Positions 28,265 through 36,253 of a stretch of DNA of 64,000 nt are shown piece after piece. Position 1 is the stretch's first letter. Each line of letters opens with the position of its first letter. The position numbers and the translations under genes are program-made. Origin of the DNA: Ramlibacter rhizophilus (GTDB lineage Bacteria > Pseudomonadota > Gammaproteobacteria > Burkholderiales > Burkholderiaceae_C). The notes beneath the pieces are model-generated. The model was not told the DNA's origin, did no database searches, and saw only the letters and a program-made list of their open reading frames with translations. The stretch spans positions 186,001 to 250,000 of the forward strand of contig NZ_SMLL01000003.1 of the NCBI RefSeq assembly GCF_004681965.1, given 5' to 3'.

Positions 28265-29472
28265 CGATGAACGCGATCGTGGTGAATGACAACATTCCCT
28301 CCCCCTCTGGGGGAGGGCAGGGTGGGGGCTCGCGCGTGGAGGGGCAGCCGGCGGTTGTAGCGCGCGCGGCCCCCACCCCGACCCTCCCCCAGGGGGGGAG
28401 GGGGCTTCTGTCGCGGACGGGGTGGGCGGGGTTCCTGATCGCGCTGGCGCTCGTCTGCGGCGTCGCACCGCTGCTCAATCTGGTGGTGCCCGAAGGCAGC
28501 GCCTTCCACCTGAGCGACTACGCCGTCTCCCTGGTCGGCAAGATCATGTGCTATGCCATCTGCGCGCTGGCCATGGACCTGATCTGGGGCTACACCGGCA
28601 TCCTGTCCCTCGGCCACGGCCTCTTCTTCGCGCTGGGCGGCTACGTGATGGGCATGTACCTCATGCGCCAGATCGGCCGCGACGGGAATTACCAGAGCGA
28701 GCTGCCCGACTTCATGGTGTTCCTGGACTGGAAGGAGCTGCCCTGGCACTGGGCGCTGAGCGACAGCTTCATCGCCACGCTGGTCCTGGTGGTGGCGGTG
28801 CCGGGGCTGCTGGCCTTCGTGTTCGGCTTCTTCGCCTTCCGCTCGCGCATCAAGGGCGTGTACTTCTCCATCATCACGCAGGCGCTCACCTTCGCCGCCA
28901 TGCTGCTGTTCTTCCGCAACGAGACGGGCTTTGGCGGCAACAACGGCTTCACCGACTTCAAGCGCATCCTGGGTGTCACCATCGCCACGCCGCAGACGCG
29001 CATGGTGCTGTTCGTGCTCACGGGCGTCGTGCTGCTGGCCTTCTTCCTCTTCTCGCGCTGGCTGGTCACGGCCAAGTTCGGGCGCGTGCTGCAGGCGGTG
29101 CGGGACGCGGAGTCGCGCGTCATGTTCTGCGGCTACAACCCGGTGCGCTACAAGCTCACCATCTGGGTCATCTCGGCCATGATGTGCGGCGTGGCCGGCG
29201 CGCTCTACGTGCCGCAGGTGGGCATCATCAACCCCGGCGAGATGAGCCCGGCCAACTCGATCGAGATCGCGGTGTGGACCGCCGTGGGCGGGCGCGCCAC
29301 GCTGGTGGGGCCCATCGTCGGCGCCTTCCTGGTCAACGGGGCCAAGAGCTGGCTCACCGTGACGGCGCCCGAGTTCTGGCTGTACTTCCTCGGCGCGCTC
29401 TTCATCGCGGTGACGCTCTTCATGCCGCAGGGCATCGTGGGCCTGCTGCGCCGCCGCAAGGACGCCCCATGA
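28261..29472 (+). CDS. urtC: Urea ABC transporter permease UrtC with a repeat-encoded N-terminal insertion
   Basis: This 403-residue LivM-type permease carries the blocks YAICALAMDLIWGYTGILSL and FFRNETGFGGNNGFTDFKRI, plus SRVMFCGYNPVRYKL, marking it as UrtC. The first ~48 residues are odd: bases 28297-28404 are a full copy of the R1 repeat (exactly 108 bases) translated in frame as a Gly/Pro-rich segment (IPSPSGGGQGGGS ... PTPTLPQGGRG) just before the first TM helix. The ATG at 28261 overlaps the urtB stop and keeps coupling; a second ATG lies at 28267. No later start with a good RBS is seen, so the insertion is probably translated. Confidence 0.93.
   Translation: MTMNAIVVNDNIPSPSGGGQGGGSRVEGQPAVVARAAPTPTLPQGGRGLLSRTGWAGFLIALALVCGVAPLLNLVVPEGSAFHLSDYAVSLVGKIMCYAICALAMDLIWGYTGILSLGHGLFFALGGYVMGMYLMRQIGRDGNYQSELPDFMVFLDWKELPWHWALSDSFIATLVLVVAVPGLLAFVFGFFAFRSRIKGVYFSIITQALTFAAMLLFFRNETGFGGNNGFTDFKRILGVTIATPQTRMVLFVLTGVVLLAFFLFSRWLVTAKFGRVLQAVRDAESRVMFCGYNPVRYKLTIWVISAMMCGVAGALYVPQVGIINPGEMSPANSIEIAVWTAVGGRATLVGPIVGAFLVNGAKSWLTVTAPEFWLYFLGALFIAVTLFMPQGIVGLLRRRKDAP
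28297..28404. repeat. R1 repeat copy inside the urtC coding region
   Basis: This is the same double-hairpin unit as at 26566 (left hairpin CCCTCCCCCTCTGGGGGAGGG type, right hairpin CCCTCCCCCAGGGGGGGAGGG type, inner arms GGTGGGGGC / GCCCCCACC). Its 108-base length is a multiple of three and contains no stop in the urtC frame. Confidence 0.85.
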
Positions 29473-30320
29473 CCCCGCTGCTGATGGAGCTGGGCGCCGA
29501 GCGCGTGGCCTCGCACACCGAGTCGGGCGGGCGCGCCGCCGGCTGGGGCCGCCCCGCCATCGCCGGCGAGGTGGACCTCACCCACGGGCGCATCCTCTAC
29601 CTGGAAGACGTGAGCGTGAGCTTCGACGGCTTCAAGGCGATCAACAAGCTGTCCCTGGACATCGCGCCCGGCGAGCTGCGCTGCATCATCGGCCCCAATG
29701 GCGCGGGCAAGACCACGATGATGGACATCATCACCGGCAAGACGCGCCCCGACGCCGGCACGGTGTACTTCGGCAGCACCATCGACCTGCTGCGCCACAC
29801 CGAAGCCGAGATCGCGCAGATGGGCATCGGCCGCAAGTTCCAGAAGCCCACGGTCTTCGAGCAGCTCACGGTGTTCGAGAACCTGGAGCTCGCGCTCAAG
29901 ACCGACAAGGGCGTGAAGGCTTCCATGTTCTTTCGCCTGCGCAGCGAGCAGGGCGACCGCCTCGCGCATGTGCTGCACACCATCCACCTCGCCGGCAGCG
30001 AGCACCGGCTGGCCGGCAATCTCAGCCACGGCCAGAAGCAGTGGCTGGAGATCGGCATGCTGCTGATGCAGGACCCCAAGCTGCTGCTGCTGGACGAACC
30101 CGTGGCCGGCATGACGGACGAGGAGACGGTGCGCACCGCCGAACTGTTCCTCACGCTCAAGGGCCAGCATTCGCTGGTGGTGGTGGAGCACGACATGAGC
30201 TTCATCCGCCGCATCTGCGAGGTGGTCACCGTGCTGTGCGACGGCTCCGTGCTGGCGCAGGGAACGCTCGACGAGGTGCAGTCGGACGAGCGGGTGATCG
30301 AGGTGTACCTGGGAAGGTGA
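29469..30320 (+). CDS. urtD: Urea ABC transporter ATP-binding protein UrtD
   Basis: This ABC ATPase of 283 residues is of the LivG type. It has Walker A GPNGAGKTT (near residues 76-84), the urea-transporter-typical signature LSHGQKQWLEIG instead of LSGGQ (near residue 183), Walker B LLLLDEPVAGM and the switch segment VVVEHDMSFI. An N-terminal ~40-residue extension precedes the ATPase fold, as in other UrtD proteins. It overlaps urtC by ATGA. Confidence 0.96.
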   Translation: MTPLLMELGAERVASHTESGGRAAGWGRPAIAGEVDLTHGRILYLEDVSVSFDGFKAINKLSLDIAPGELRCIIGPNGAGKTTMMDIITGKTRPDAGTVYFGSTIDLLRHTEAEIAQMGIGRKFQKPTVFEQLTVFENLELALKTDKGVKASMFFRLRSEQGDRLAHVLHTIHLAGSEHRLAGNLSHGQKQWLEIGMLLMQDPKLLLLDEPVAGMTDEETVRTAELFLTLKGQHSLVVVEHDMSFIRRICEVVTVLCDGSVLAQGTLDEVQSDERVIEVYLGR

Positions 30321-30321
30321 T

Positions 30322-30422
30322 GGCGCGCCGGAAGCCCCCATCCCGGCCTTCCCCCAGAGGGGGAAGGAGCAAGAACCCCCTCCCCCTCTGGGGGAGGGAA
30401 GGGGTGGGGGCCGCGCGCCCAC
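30322..30422. repeat. R1 repeat with its hairpins rearranged, urtD-urtE gap
   Basis: Both R1 hairpins are present, but here the GCCCCCATCCC arm lies outside the left hairpin and the GGGGTGGGGGC arm outside the right one, i.e. the modules are in the opposite order to the copies at 26566 and 53640. It fills the gap between urtD and urtE. Confidence 0.8.
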
Positions 30423-30445
30423 CGCGCTGAAAAGAGAAGAACACC

Positions 30446-31150
30446 ATGCTCACCGTCAAGACCATCGACCAGTACTACGGCGGCTCCCACATCCTGCGCG
30501 GCGTGAGCCTGGACGTGCCGCAAGGCCAGGTCACCGTGCTGCTCGGTCGCAACGGCGTGGGCAAGACCACGCTGCTCAAGACCCTCATGGGCCTGGTGCC
30601 GATCAAGAGCGGCAGCATCGCCTGGCAGGACCGGGAGATCCAGCGCCTGACGCCCTACCAGCGCGCCCGCGCCGGCATCGGCTACGTGCCGCAGGGCCGC
30701 GAGATCTTCGCGCGGCTCACGGTGGCGGAGAACCTGCGCATGGGCCTGGCCAGCCAGCCCGCGTCCACGCCCGTGCCGCCGCAGCTGTTCGAGCTGTTCC
30801 CGGTCCTCAAGCAGATGCTGCACCGGCGCGGCGGCGACCTCTCCGGCGGGCAGCAGCAGCAGCTGGCCATCGCCCGCGCGCTGGCCGCGAAGCCCAGGCT
30901 GCTGATCCTGGACGAACCCACCGAGGGCATCCAGCCCAGCATCATCAAGGACATCGGCCGCGTGATCCGCACACTCGCGAGCGAAGGCCTGGACGGCCAG
31001 CGCATGTCGGTGCTGCTGGTGGAGCAGTACTACGACTTCGCGGAAGAACTGGCCGACCAGTACCTGGTGATGGAGCGCGGCGAGGTGATCGCGCGCGGGC
31101 CGGGCACCGAGATGCAGGCCAAGGGGATCCGGCAGCTGGTGGCGATCTAG
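30446..31150 (+). CDS. urtE: Urea ABC transporter ATP-binding protein UrtE
   Basis: This is the second ABC ATPase of the Urt system, LivF type, 234 residues. Walker A is GRNGVGKTT (near residues 34-42), the signature is LSGGQQQQLAIARAL, Walker B LLILDEPTEGIQPSII, and the switch region VLLVEQYYDFA has Gln in place of His, as is normal for LivF/UrtE. An AAGAGAAGA purine stretch precedes the ATG. The TAG stop overlaps the stop of the convergent cupin gene through a shared CTAG. Confidence 0.96.
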   Translation: MLTVKTIDQYYGGSHILRGVSLDVPQGQVTVLLGRNGVGKTTLLKTLMGLVPIKSGSIAWQDREIQRLTPYQRARAGIGYVPQGREIFARLTVAENLRMGLASQPASTPVPPQLFELFPVLKQMLHRRGGDLSGGQQQQLAIARALAAKPRLLILDEPTEGIQPSIIKDIGRVIRTLASEGLDGQRMSVLLVEQYYDFAEELADQYLVMERGEVIARGPGTEMQAKGIRQLVAI

Positions 31151-31461
31151 ATCGAACCCTGCTTTTCCACCACCAGGATGCGCGCCTCGCCCACCGGGTG
31201 CGCCACGTGCTCGCAGCCCACGCCGGCGCTGAAGACGTCGCCGGGATGCAGCCGCTCCACGAACTCGGCGCCGTTCTCGCGCCAGTGCATGTCCACCGCG
31301 CCATCCAGCACCACGAACACCTCCGCGCCGTCGTTGACGTGCCATTTGTAGGGCGCGTCAGTCCAGTGCAGGCGCACGCTGGCCCCCTCGATCTGCGCGA
31401 TGTCGAGGGCGCCCCAGGCGCGCTCGGCGGTGAAGGACTGGCTGCGGACGATCTTCATCAT
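31147..31461 (-). CDS. Small single-domain cupin protein
   Basis: This 104-residue cytoplasmic cupin shows a first motif around GAEVFVVLDGAVDMHWREN and a second around LHPGDVFSAGVGCEHVAHP, so most of the metal-binding residues (His, Glu, His) can be placed. The start is one of two adjacent ATG codons (31461 or 31458). It is transcribed towards urtE and the two stop codons interlock. Function is unknown; small cupins of this type serve as sugar, thiol or urea-derivative binding or isomerising proteins. Confidence 0.75.
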   Translation of the reverse strand: MMKIVRSQSFTAERAWGALDIAQIEGASVRLHWTDAPYKWHVNDGAEVFVVLDGAVDMHWRENGAEFVERLHPGDVFSAGVGCEHVAHPVGEARILVVEKQGSI

Positions 31462-31616
31462 GGCGGGCGGGTTCCTTGGACTGCGATGGCCGGCATTGTC
31501 GGGCAGGCAGGCTTCAAGTCGGCCGAGGCGGAACTTCAGGCCCCGTCCAGTTCCTACTGCTGAGCTGTCGGTTGGCATCTTGTCAGCCTTTGGCGCCCAG
31601 CAGAAGGAGGTCTCGC

Positions 31617-32693
31617 ATGCACGGTGGATCGTCGTTCAAGCCCCTGTCCAGCGGTCCGGCGGTGACGCGCTATCCCTGTGCGGTCGATCATGCCGGTCAT
31701 GCGCAGCCGCGCCCCACCTTCGAGTCGCTGAGCTTCATCTCGCAGGCGCCGACAGGGCCTGCTGTCACGTCATTCAAGGAGTGGGTGGAGGGGCCGGCCA
31801 AGGGCAAGACGCTGCGAGAGCGCATCACCGGCAAGGCGCCCGAGGCAGCAGCCGCGGCAACCGCGCAGCGCGCTTACCTGGTCGGGCTGCGCAAGCTGCT
31901 CAATGCCGAGGCGACGCCGGAGTTGCTGGAGACGGTCATCGCGAAAGACAAGCACAGGACGCTGATCGCTTTCCTCGATGCGTTCGGCGACCCTGCGGCG
32001 TCGGTGCTGGACTCCAAAGCGGGCCTCGTGGAACTCTCCCTGCAGGCGGGCGATGTGCTGAACAAGCTGCAGACACAGGCGCGACAGGCTTTCGATGACG
32101 CGGTGAAGGCTGGCCGGCACAAAGCCGTCGATCCAAAGCGGCAAGCTTTGGTCATTTACGCTGCCATCAACGTCGCTCTGGACGACTCCACCCGCTTTGC
32201 CGAACGCCACCAGGTCCGCACGGTGTCACCCGCGCCCGAACTCTCTCCCGAGGCCCGCCGCCTGGCCCGGGGGGCCTACGACCAGTCCGTTGCCCAGGCA
32301 CTGAAGCAGGGGCGGGCGCTCACGCCGGCGCTGTTGGAGGAACTCGCGAACGATGCCGTTCGCGAGCTGCAGGCGAGTTTCGAACCGACCGCCGGCGCTG
32401 CGGCGGAGTCGGCCCCCGTCGCCGCGGCCTCCACGACCAACAGCCCGACCCGCTACGCGGCGACGGCCTTCCTCGCGAAAGTGGACGCGTTCGCGCCGCA
32501 GCAGGAAAAAAGAGGGATGACAGAGCAGCGCGAGGACGGCGTCTGGGTGTTCACCGAGGCCTTCAAGCAGCGCCAGCTCGGGGACTTCATGAAGAGCCTC
32601 GCGGACTTCATGCTGGAGGTGGACGCTGGAGCGGGCACCCGGCTGGTGGACGTCCGCCTGGAGGTCTTCTTCGAACAGATGCTCGAGGAGTAG
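31617..32693 (+). CDS. Unrecognised 358-residue helical protein
   Basis: I do not recognise this protein. It has a near-perfect ribosome-binding site (AGAAGGAGG, 6 bases before the ATG). The N-terminal ~60 residues are Ser/Pro-rich and disordered-looking, followed by an alpha-helical body rich in Ala, Arg and Leu. A low-complexity Ala/Thr/Ser segment (about residues 255-280) splits off a C-terminal ~75-residue domain (FTEAFKQRQLGDFMKSLADF). There is no signal peptide or TM helix. Its general look (disordered start, helical modules, somewhat lower GC) resembles the protein at 23181 although I see no clear sequence identity. The two bracket the urt operon. Confidence 0.7.
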   Translation: MHGGSSFKPLSSGPAVTRYPCAVDHAGHAQPRPTFESLSFISQAPTGPAVTSFKEWVEGPAKGKTLRERITGKAPEAAAAATAQRAYLVGLRKLLNAEATPELLETVIAKDKHRTLIAFLDAFGDPAASVLDSKAGLVELSLQAGDVLNKLQTQARQAFDDAVKAGRHKAVDPKRQALVIYAAINVALDDSTRFAERHQVRTVSPAPELSPEARRLARGAYDQSVAQALKQGRALTPALLEELANDAVRELQASFEPTAGAAAESAPVAAASTTNSPTRYAATAFLAKVDAFAPQQEKRGMTEQREDGVWVFTEAFKQRQLGDFMKSLADFMLEVDAGAGTRLVDVRLEVFFEQMLEE

Positions 32694-32696
32694 TTC

Positions 32697-32915
32697 TCAG
32701 GGCTTGCGCTTGACTTCCTCGAGCTGTTCGAGGTTCTCCCCCGAGTGGACGCCGCGATCGCCTTCGCTGTACTCGGCCGCGCCCGGCTCGGGCTCGCGCT
32801 CGCCCTGGTTCGCATAGGGCTGGTGGCCTTGGCCGCCGTCCCAGCTCACCTCGTTGCGATAGCCGTGTTCGGCCTTGTCGGCCGGCTTGTCCTCCGGTCC
32901 GGCGGGACGATTCAT
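32697..32915 (-). CDS. Small hydrophilic protein
   Basis: This 72-residue, highly charged, Gly/Glu/Pro-rich protein has no hydrophobic segment and is probably largely disordered. Its ATG overlaps the stop of the periplasmic-protein gene at 32912 (ATGA on the minus strand), which supports it as the second gene of a two-gene unit. No family is recognised. It ends 3 bases from the convergent 31617 gene. Confidence 0.6.
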   Translation of the reverse strand: MNRPAGPEDKPADKAEHGYRNEVSWDGGQGHQPYANQGEREPEPGAAEYSEGDRGVHSGENLEQLEEVKRKP

Positions 32916-33469
32916 CGCCGCACCCCGGCGCCCTCGGTCATCGGAAAGGCCGGCTCCAGCGGCAAGATGGGCCGCAGCGGCTGCACCGGTTCGGGCGGCC
33001 GCATCTGCGTCCGGGGTTCGGCGGCGCCGGCGCCCATGGCCGAGGACGACGCACCCGCGGGCTGCCCGGCTTCCGAAGCCGCCGGCGCGGGCACGAGGTA
33101 CTCGTACTCGCGCAGCAGCCCGCCGCCGGTCACGCTACCGGTGATCTCGCCCAGGCCCATGACCCGGCCGCGGCAGGCCAGCACGTCCTCCTGTTCGCGG
33201 TAGATGTTGCATCGGGCCAGTGCGTTGGCCGCGTACTGCCCGTAGGTGTCGATGCGGCCCTGGCTGCGTGCAGCCTGCGCCGCCTGCACTTCGGCCATGC
33301 AGCGCTCGCGATCCTGGTAGGTTGCGCCACTGCGGCACGCGGCCATCTGCTCGCGATGCGTCATGGTGCCGCTGCTGGTGACCTGGGCCGTGGCGGCAAC
33401 CGCCAGCAGGGCGGTCGCACCGAAGGCGATGAAGCCGCGATGCTTGGGGGTCAGGCGGAGGCGATTCAT
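32912..33469 (-). CDS. Putative secreted protein of unknown function
   Basis: This 185-residue protein has a signal peptide (AFGATALLAVAATAQ). A compact Cys-containing region follows (MAACRSG, RERCMAEVQ, ARCNIYRE, LACRGRVMG: four Cys that could form two disulfides), and the Pro-rich C-terminus is probably disordered (residues ~140-185). The arrangement suggests a periplasmic or envelope protein. The start at 33469 has GAGGAG on its leader (33470-33476). It is coupled to the small protein gene 32697-32915. Confidence 0.65.
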   Translation of the reverse strand: MNRLRLTPKHRGFIAFGATALLAVAATAQVTSSGTMTHREQMAACRSGATYQDRERCMAEVQAAQAARSQGRIDTYGQYAANALARCNIYREQEDVLACRGRVMGLGEITGSVTGGGLLREYEYLVPAPAASEAGQPAGASSSAMGAGAAEPRTQMRPPEPVQPLRPILPLEPAFPMTEGAGVRR

Positions 33470-33643
33470 AGAGGAGCTCCCGGTTCGTTGCGCGGGCCGC
33501 GACCCGCTCGTCGTCAATGACCAGAGCTTAGGGATGCGCTGCCTGTGCGCTGCGACGGAGAGTGTTGTGGCCGCCCCTGCGAATCGGCCGATGCGCCCGT
33601 AGGACAAGGGCGACCGCTGGTGACAGGGGAGCGGGCCTCGAGG

Positions 33644-34474
33644 TTACAAGGCCCAACCGCGCGGCGGGTTGGCCGGCAGCTCCCAGAGCGATTCGCGCCA
33701 GGCTGCTCGAATGCTGCGCATGAGGTTCATGGCCGGCTCCACCAGTGGCGCGAGGGCGCGCACGACCAGCACGCGCGGCTGCGGCGCGGTCGCGCCGGCC
33801 AGCCCGCGCAGCGCGCTGGCCTCGATGAGCTCGCGGGCGCGGTCCAACGCCAGTTCGCGCCGTTCACGGGGAATGTCGCTGCCGCAGGCGAAGAACAAGG
33901 TGGCCAGGCAGCGGTGGCCCGCCAGGCCCAGCGGCCCGTCCATGAGGAGGCTGTCCTGCGCGTCGATGAGTCCACGCTCCAGCCAGTGGCCCTCCAGCGC
34001 CAGGTGCTGCTGCAGCCGGCCGCTGCGAAAAGGCTGCCCGGCTTCGGGCAGGCCCAGCGCGGCGACGTCCCAGCCGATCAGCTCTGCGCCCGGCGCGAGA
34101 TCCATCACCAGCTGGTTGTGCGCCTGGCATCCGCTGTAGTAGAGGGCTTCCAGGGGCAGCCATTCGAGCCGGGCATCGGCTTCCAGGGCGATCCGCGTGC
34201 GCTGCGCGGCCAGGGCGCCCTCGCTGCGGTAGAAGCGCGTCGCGCCCGGCGTGGTGATGAGGCCGTGGGCGCCGGCGTCCACCCGCACCTGGATGTCCAG
34301 CACGTCGCCGCCCACCAGCCCGCTGGGCGGATGCACCAGCACGTTGTGGCACACGGACTCGCCTTCGGGCCAGAGGCTTTGCAGGATGCGCAAGGGACCT
34401 TCGTGGCGATGGCGCGCGACGGTGCGCGCGGATGCGCGCGAATAGTGCAGGTCGAGTCGGGCGTGCCAGCTCAT
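33644..34474 (-). CDS. ureD: Urease accessory protein UreD
   Basis: UreD (UreH) is the scaffold that binds apo-urease and recruits UreF and UreG. The 276-residue protein shows VCHNVLVHPPSGLVGGD, LITTPGATRFYRS, LEWLPLEALYYSG and the C-terminal LRSIRAAWRESLWELP region, all characteristic. It is encoded about 15 kb away from ureABCEFG, on the same strand, separated by the NCS1-kinase, urtABCDE and other genes. In many Burkholderiales ureD sits next to urt or heads the ureA operon, so this looks like a split operon. Confidence 0.95.
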   Translation of the reverse strand: MSWHARLDLHYSRASARTVARHRHEGPLRILQSLWPEGESVCHNVLVHPPSGLVGGDVLDIQVRVDAGAHGLITTPGATRFYRSEGALAAQRTRIALEADARLEWLPLEALYYSGCQAHNQLVMDLAPGAELIGWDVAALGLPEAGQPFRSGRLQQHLALEGHWLERGLIDAQDSLLMDGPLGLAGHRCLATLFFACGSDIPRERRELALDRARELIEASALRGLAGATAPQPRVLVVRALAPLVEPAMNLMRSIRAAWRESLWELPANPPRGWAL

Positions 34475-34511
34475 GGGGCGTGGATGCGCGGGATTGGTGC
34501 GTTGGGTGTTT

Positions 34512-34615
34512 ACTCCTCCCCCCTCTCAGGGGAGGCAGGGAGGGGGGCTGCGCGCACCGACCAACCATCGGCGCGCGTGGCCCCCACCCCAGCCCTCCCC
34601 CAGTGGGGGAGGGAG
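34512..34615. repeat. R1 double-hairpin repeat, ureD-ABC transporter gap
   Basis: A left hairpin (CTCCCCCCTCTCAGGGGAGG type), arms GGGAGGGGGGC / GCCCCCACCCC, and a right hairpin CCCTCCCCCAGTGGGGGAGGG. A T-run (GGGAGTTTTC) follows the right hairpin on the plus strand, so this copy could terminate plus-strand transcripts. Confidence 0.8.
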
Positions 34616-34625
34616 TTTTCTGCGC

Positions 34626-35405
34626 TCACACGTTCTGCGAACCCCGGTGGGCCCAGCCCGTGGTGTGCTTTTCCACGTAGCTGAAAAGCTCGTACATGGC
34701 CATGGCCATGGCGCCCACCACCACCAGGCCGGCGAAGGCCAGGCCCATCTGCATGGCCGAGCCGGCCGAGATGAGGAGGTAGCCGATGCCCTCGTTGGCG
34801 GCGGTCATCTCCGAGACCGTGGTGCCGACGAAGGCCAGGGTGATCGCCACCTTGAGCGAGCCGAAGAAGTAGGGCATGGACCGGGGCAGGCCCACCTTGA
34901 CCAGCACGTCCCAGCGCTTGGCGCCCAGCACCCGCAGCACGTCCTCCAGCTCGGGCTCCAGCGTGGCCAGGCCGGTGGCGATGTTGACCATGATGGGGAA
35001 GAAGGAGATGAGGAAGGCCGTGAGGATGGCCGGGCCGATGCCGATGCCGAACCACACCACCAGGATCGGCACGAAGGCCGCCTTGGGCAGGGCGTTGAAG
35101 GCGGTCATGAGCGGGTACACCGCCGCATAGGCCAGGCGCGAGCTTCCGATGAGGAAGCCCAGGAGAACGCCCACCACGATCGCGATGCCGAAGCCCGCCA
35201 TGGTCACCCAGTAGGTTCGCCACGCGTGCGCCGCGATGACGCCGCGGAACTCCACCAGCTGGCTCCAGATGCGCGCGGGGCTGGGGAAGATGAACTCCGA
35301 GACGTTCAGGGCGCTGCACAGCACCTGCCAGACGATGATCGTGAGCAGCAGCAGCACCCAGGGCGACCAGCGCTCCAGGTGCCGGCGCGAGGCCGCGGAC
35401 GTCAT
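34626..35405 (-). CDS. ABC transporter permease (nitrate/taurine/NMT1 type)
   Basis: This SsuC/TauC-type inner-membrane permease of 259 residues has six predicted TM segments. The cytoplasmic EAA loop is seen as ATLEPELEDVLRVLGAKRWDVLVKVGLP, broken here as LEPELEDVLRVLGA and KVGLPRSMPYFF. Its ATG overlaps the ATPase stop by 4 bases, and it ends the three-gene operon (binding protein-ATPase-permease). The substrate is not readable from the permease; the neighbouring purine/allantoin genes make a ureide, purine or pyrimidine derivative plausible. Confidence 0.9.
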   Translation of the reverse strand: MTSAASRRHLERWSPWVLLLLTIIVWQVLCSALNVSEFIFPSPARIWSQLVEFRGVIAAHAWRTYWVTMAGFGIAIVVGVLLGFLIGSSRLAYAAVYPLMTAFNALPKAAFVPILVVWFGIGIGPAILTAFLISFFPIMVNIATGLATLEPELEDVLRVLGAKRWDVLVKVGLPRSMPYFFGSLKVAITLAFVGTTVSEMTAANEGIGYLLISAGSAMQMGLAFAGLVVVGAMAMAMYELFSYVEKHTTGWAHRGSQNV

Positions 35406-36253
35406 TGGGCCACCTCCGCGCCCGTGCCGTGCCGCCGCAGGGCGCCGATGTGGCCGCGCAGCTCGTGGACGATGTCGGTGAATTCCTTGGTGTAGGTGAT
35501 CTCCAGCTCGCGCGGCTGCGGCAGGTCGATCTCGCGCCGCACGACGAAGCGGCCCGGGCTCTTGCTCATGACGTAGATGGTGTCGGCCAGGAAGACGGAT
35601 TCACGCAGGTCGTGCGTGACCAGGATGACGTTGAAGCGCTGCTCGGTCCAGAGGTCGCGCAGGATGCACCACAGCTCCTCGCGCGTGAAGGCGTCGAGCG
35701 CGCCGAAGGGCTCGTCCAGCAGCAGCATCTTGGGCTCGTGGATCAGGGCGCGGCAGATGCTGGCGCGCTGCTGCATGCCGCCCGAGAGCTGCCAGGGGAA
35801 CTTGTCCTCGTAGCCGGCCAGGCCCACCTTGCGCAGCAGGGCGCAGGCACGCTCGCGGTACTCGGCCTTCTTCTGCTTGAACTGGCTGCGATAGGGCTCC
35901 ACGATCTCCAGCGGCAGCAGCACGTTGTCAACCGTCGTGCGCCAGGGCAGGAGCGACGGCGCCTGGAACGCCATGCCCGAGATCTTCAGCGGCCCGGCGA
36001 CCGGCTGGCCGTCGATCAGGATGCGTCCGTGCGATGGCATGCGCAGGCCCGTGGCCAGCTTCATGAAGGTGGACTTGCCGCAGCCCGAGGGGCCCACGAT
36101 GGCGATGAACTCGCCCTGGCGCACCTGCAGGTCGATGGCCTCGACCGCGTACTGGCCCTGCTGCAGCAGCTCGTCGTTGTAGGCGAGCCAGACGTCCTTG
36201 AAGTCCACGAAAAGCGGGGGCTCGGCCCCCGCGGCGTCCCGCTCAGGCCTCAT
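35402..36253 (-). CDS. ABC transporter ATP-binding protein (nitrate/taurine type)
   Basis: This ABC ATPase of 283 residues is of the SsuB/TauB group. It has Walker A GPSGCGKST (near residues 52-60), the signature LSGGMQQRASICRAL, Walker B MLLLDEPFGALDA and switch VTHDLRESV. The start at 36253 is chosen because it overlaps the binding-protein stop (ATGA); an extended frame upstream would run into that gene. It couples to the permease gene in the same way. Confidence 0.92.
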   Translation of the reverse strand: MRPERDAAGAEPPLFVDFKDVWLAYNDELLQQGQYAVEAIDLQVRQGEFIAIVGPSGCGKSTFMKLATGLRMPSHGRILIDGQPVAGPLKISGMAFQAPSLLPWRTTVDNVLLPLEIVEPYRSQFKQKKAEYRERACALLRKVGLAGYEDKFPWQLSGGMQQRASICRALIHEPKMLLLDEPFGALDAFTREELWCILRDLWTEQRFNVILVTHDLRESVFLADTIYVMSKSPGRFVVRREIDLPQPRELEITYTKEFTDIVHELRGHIGALRRHGTGAEVAQ

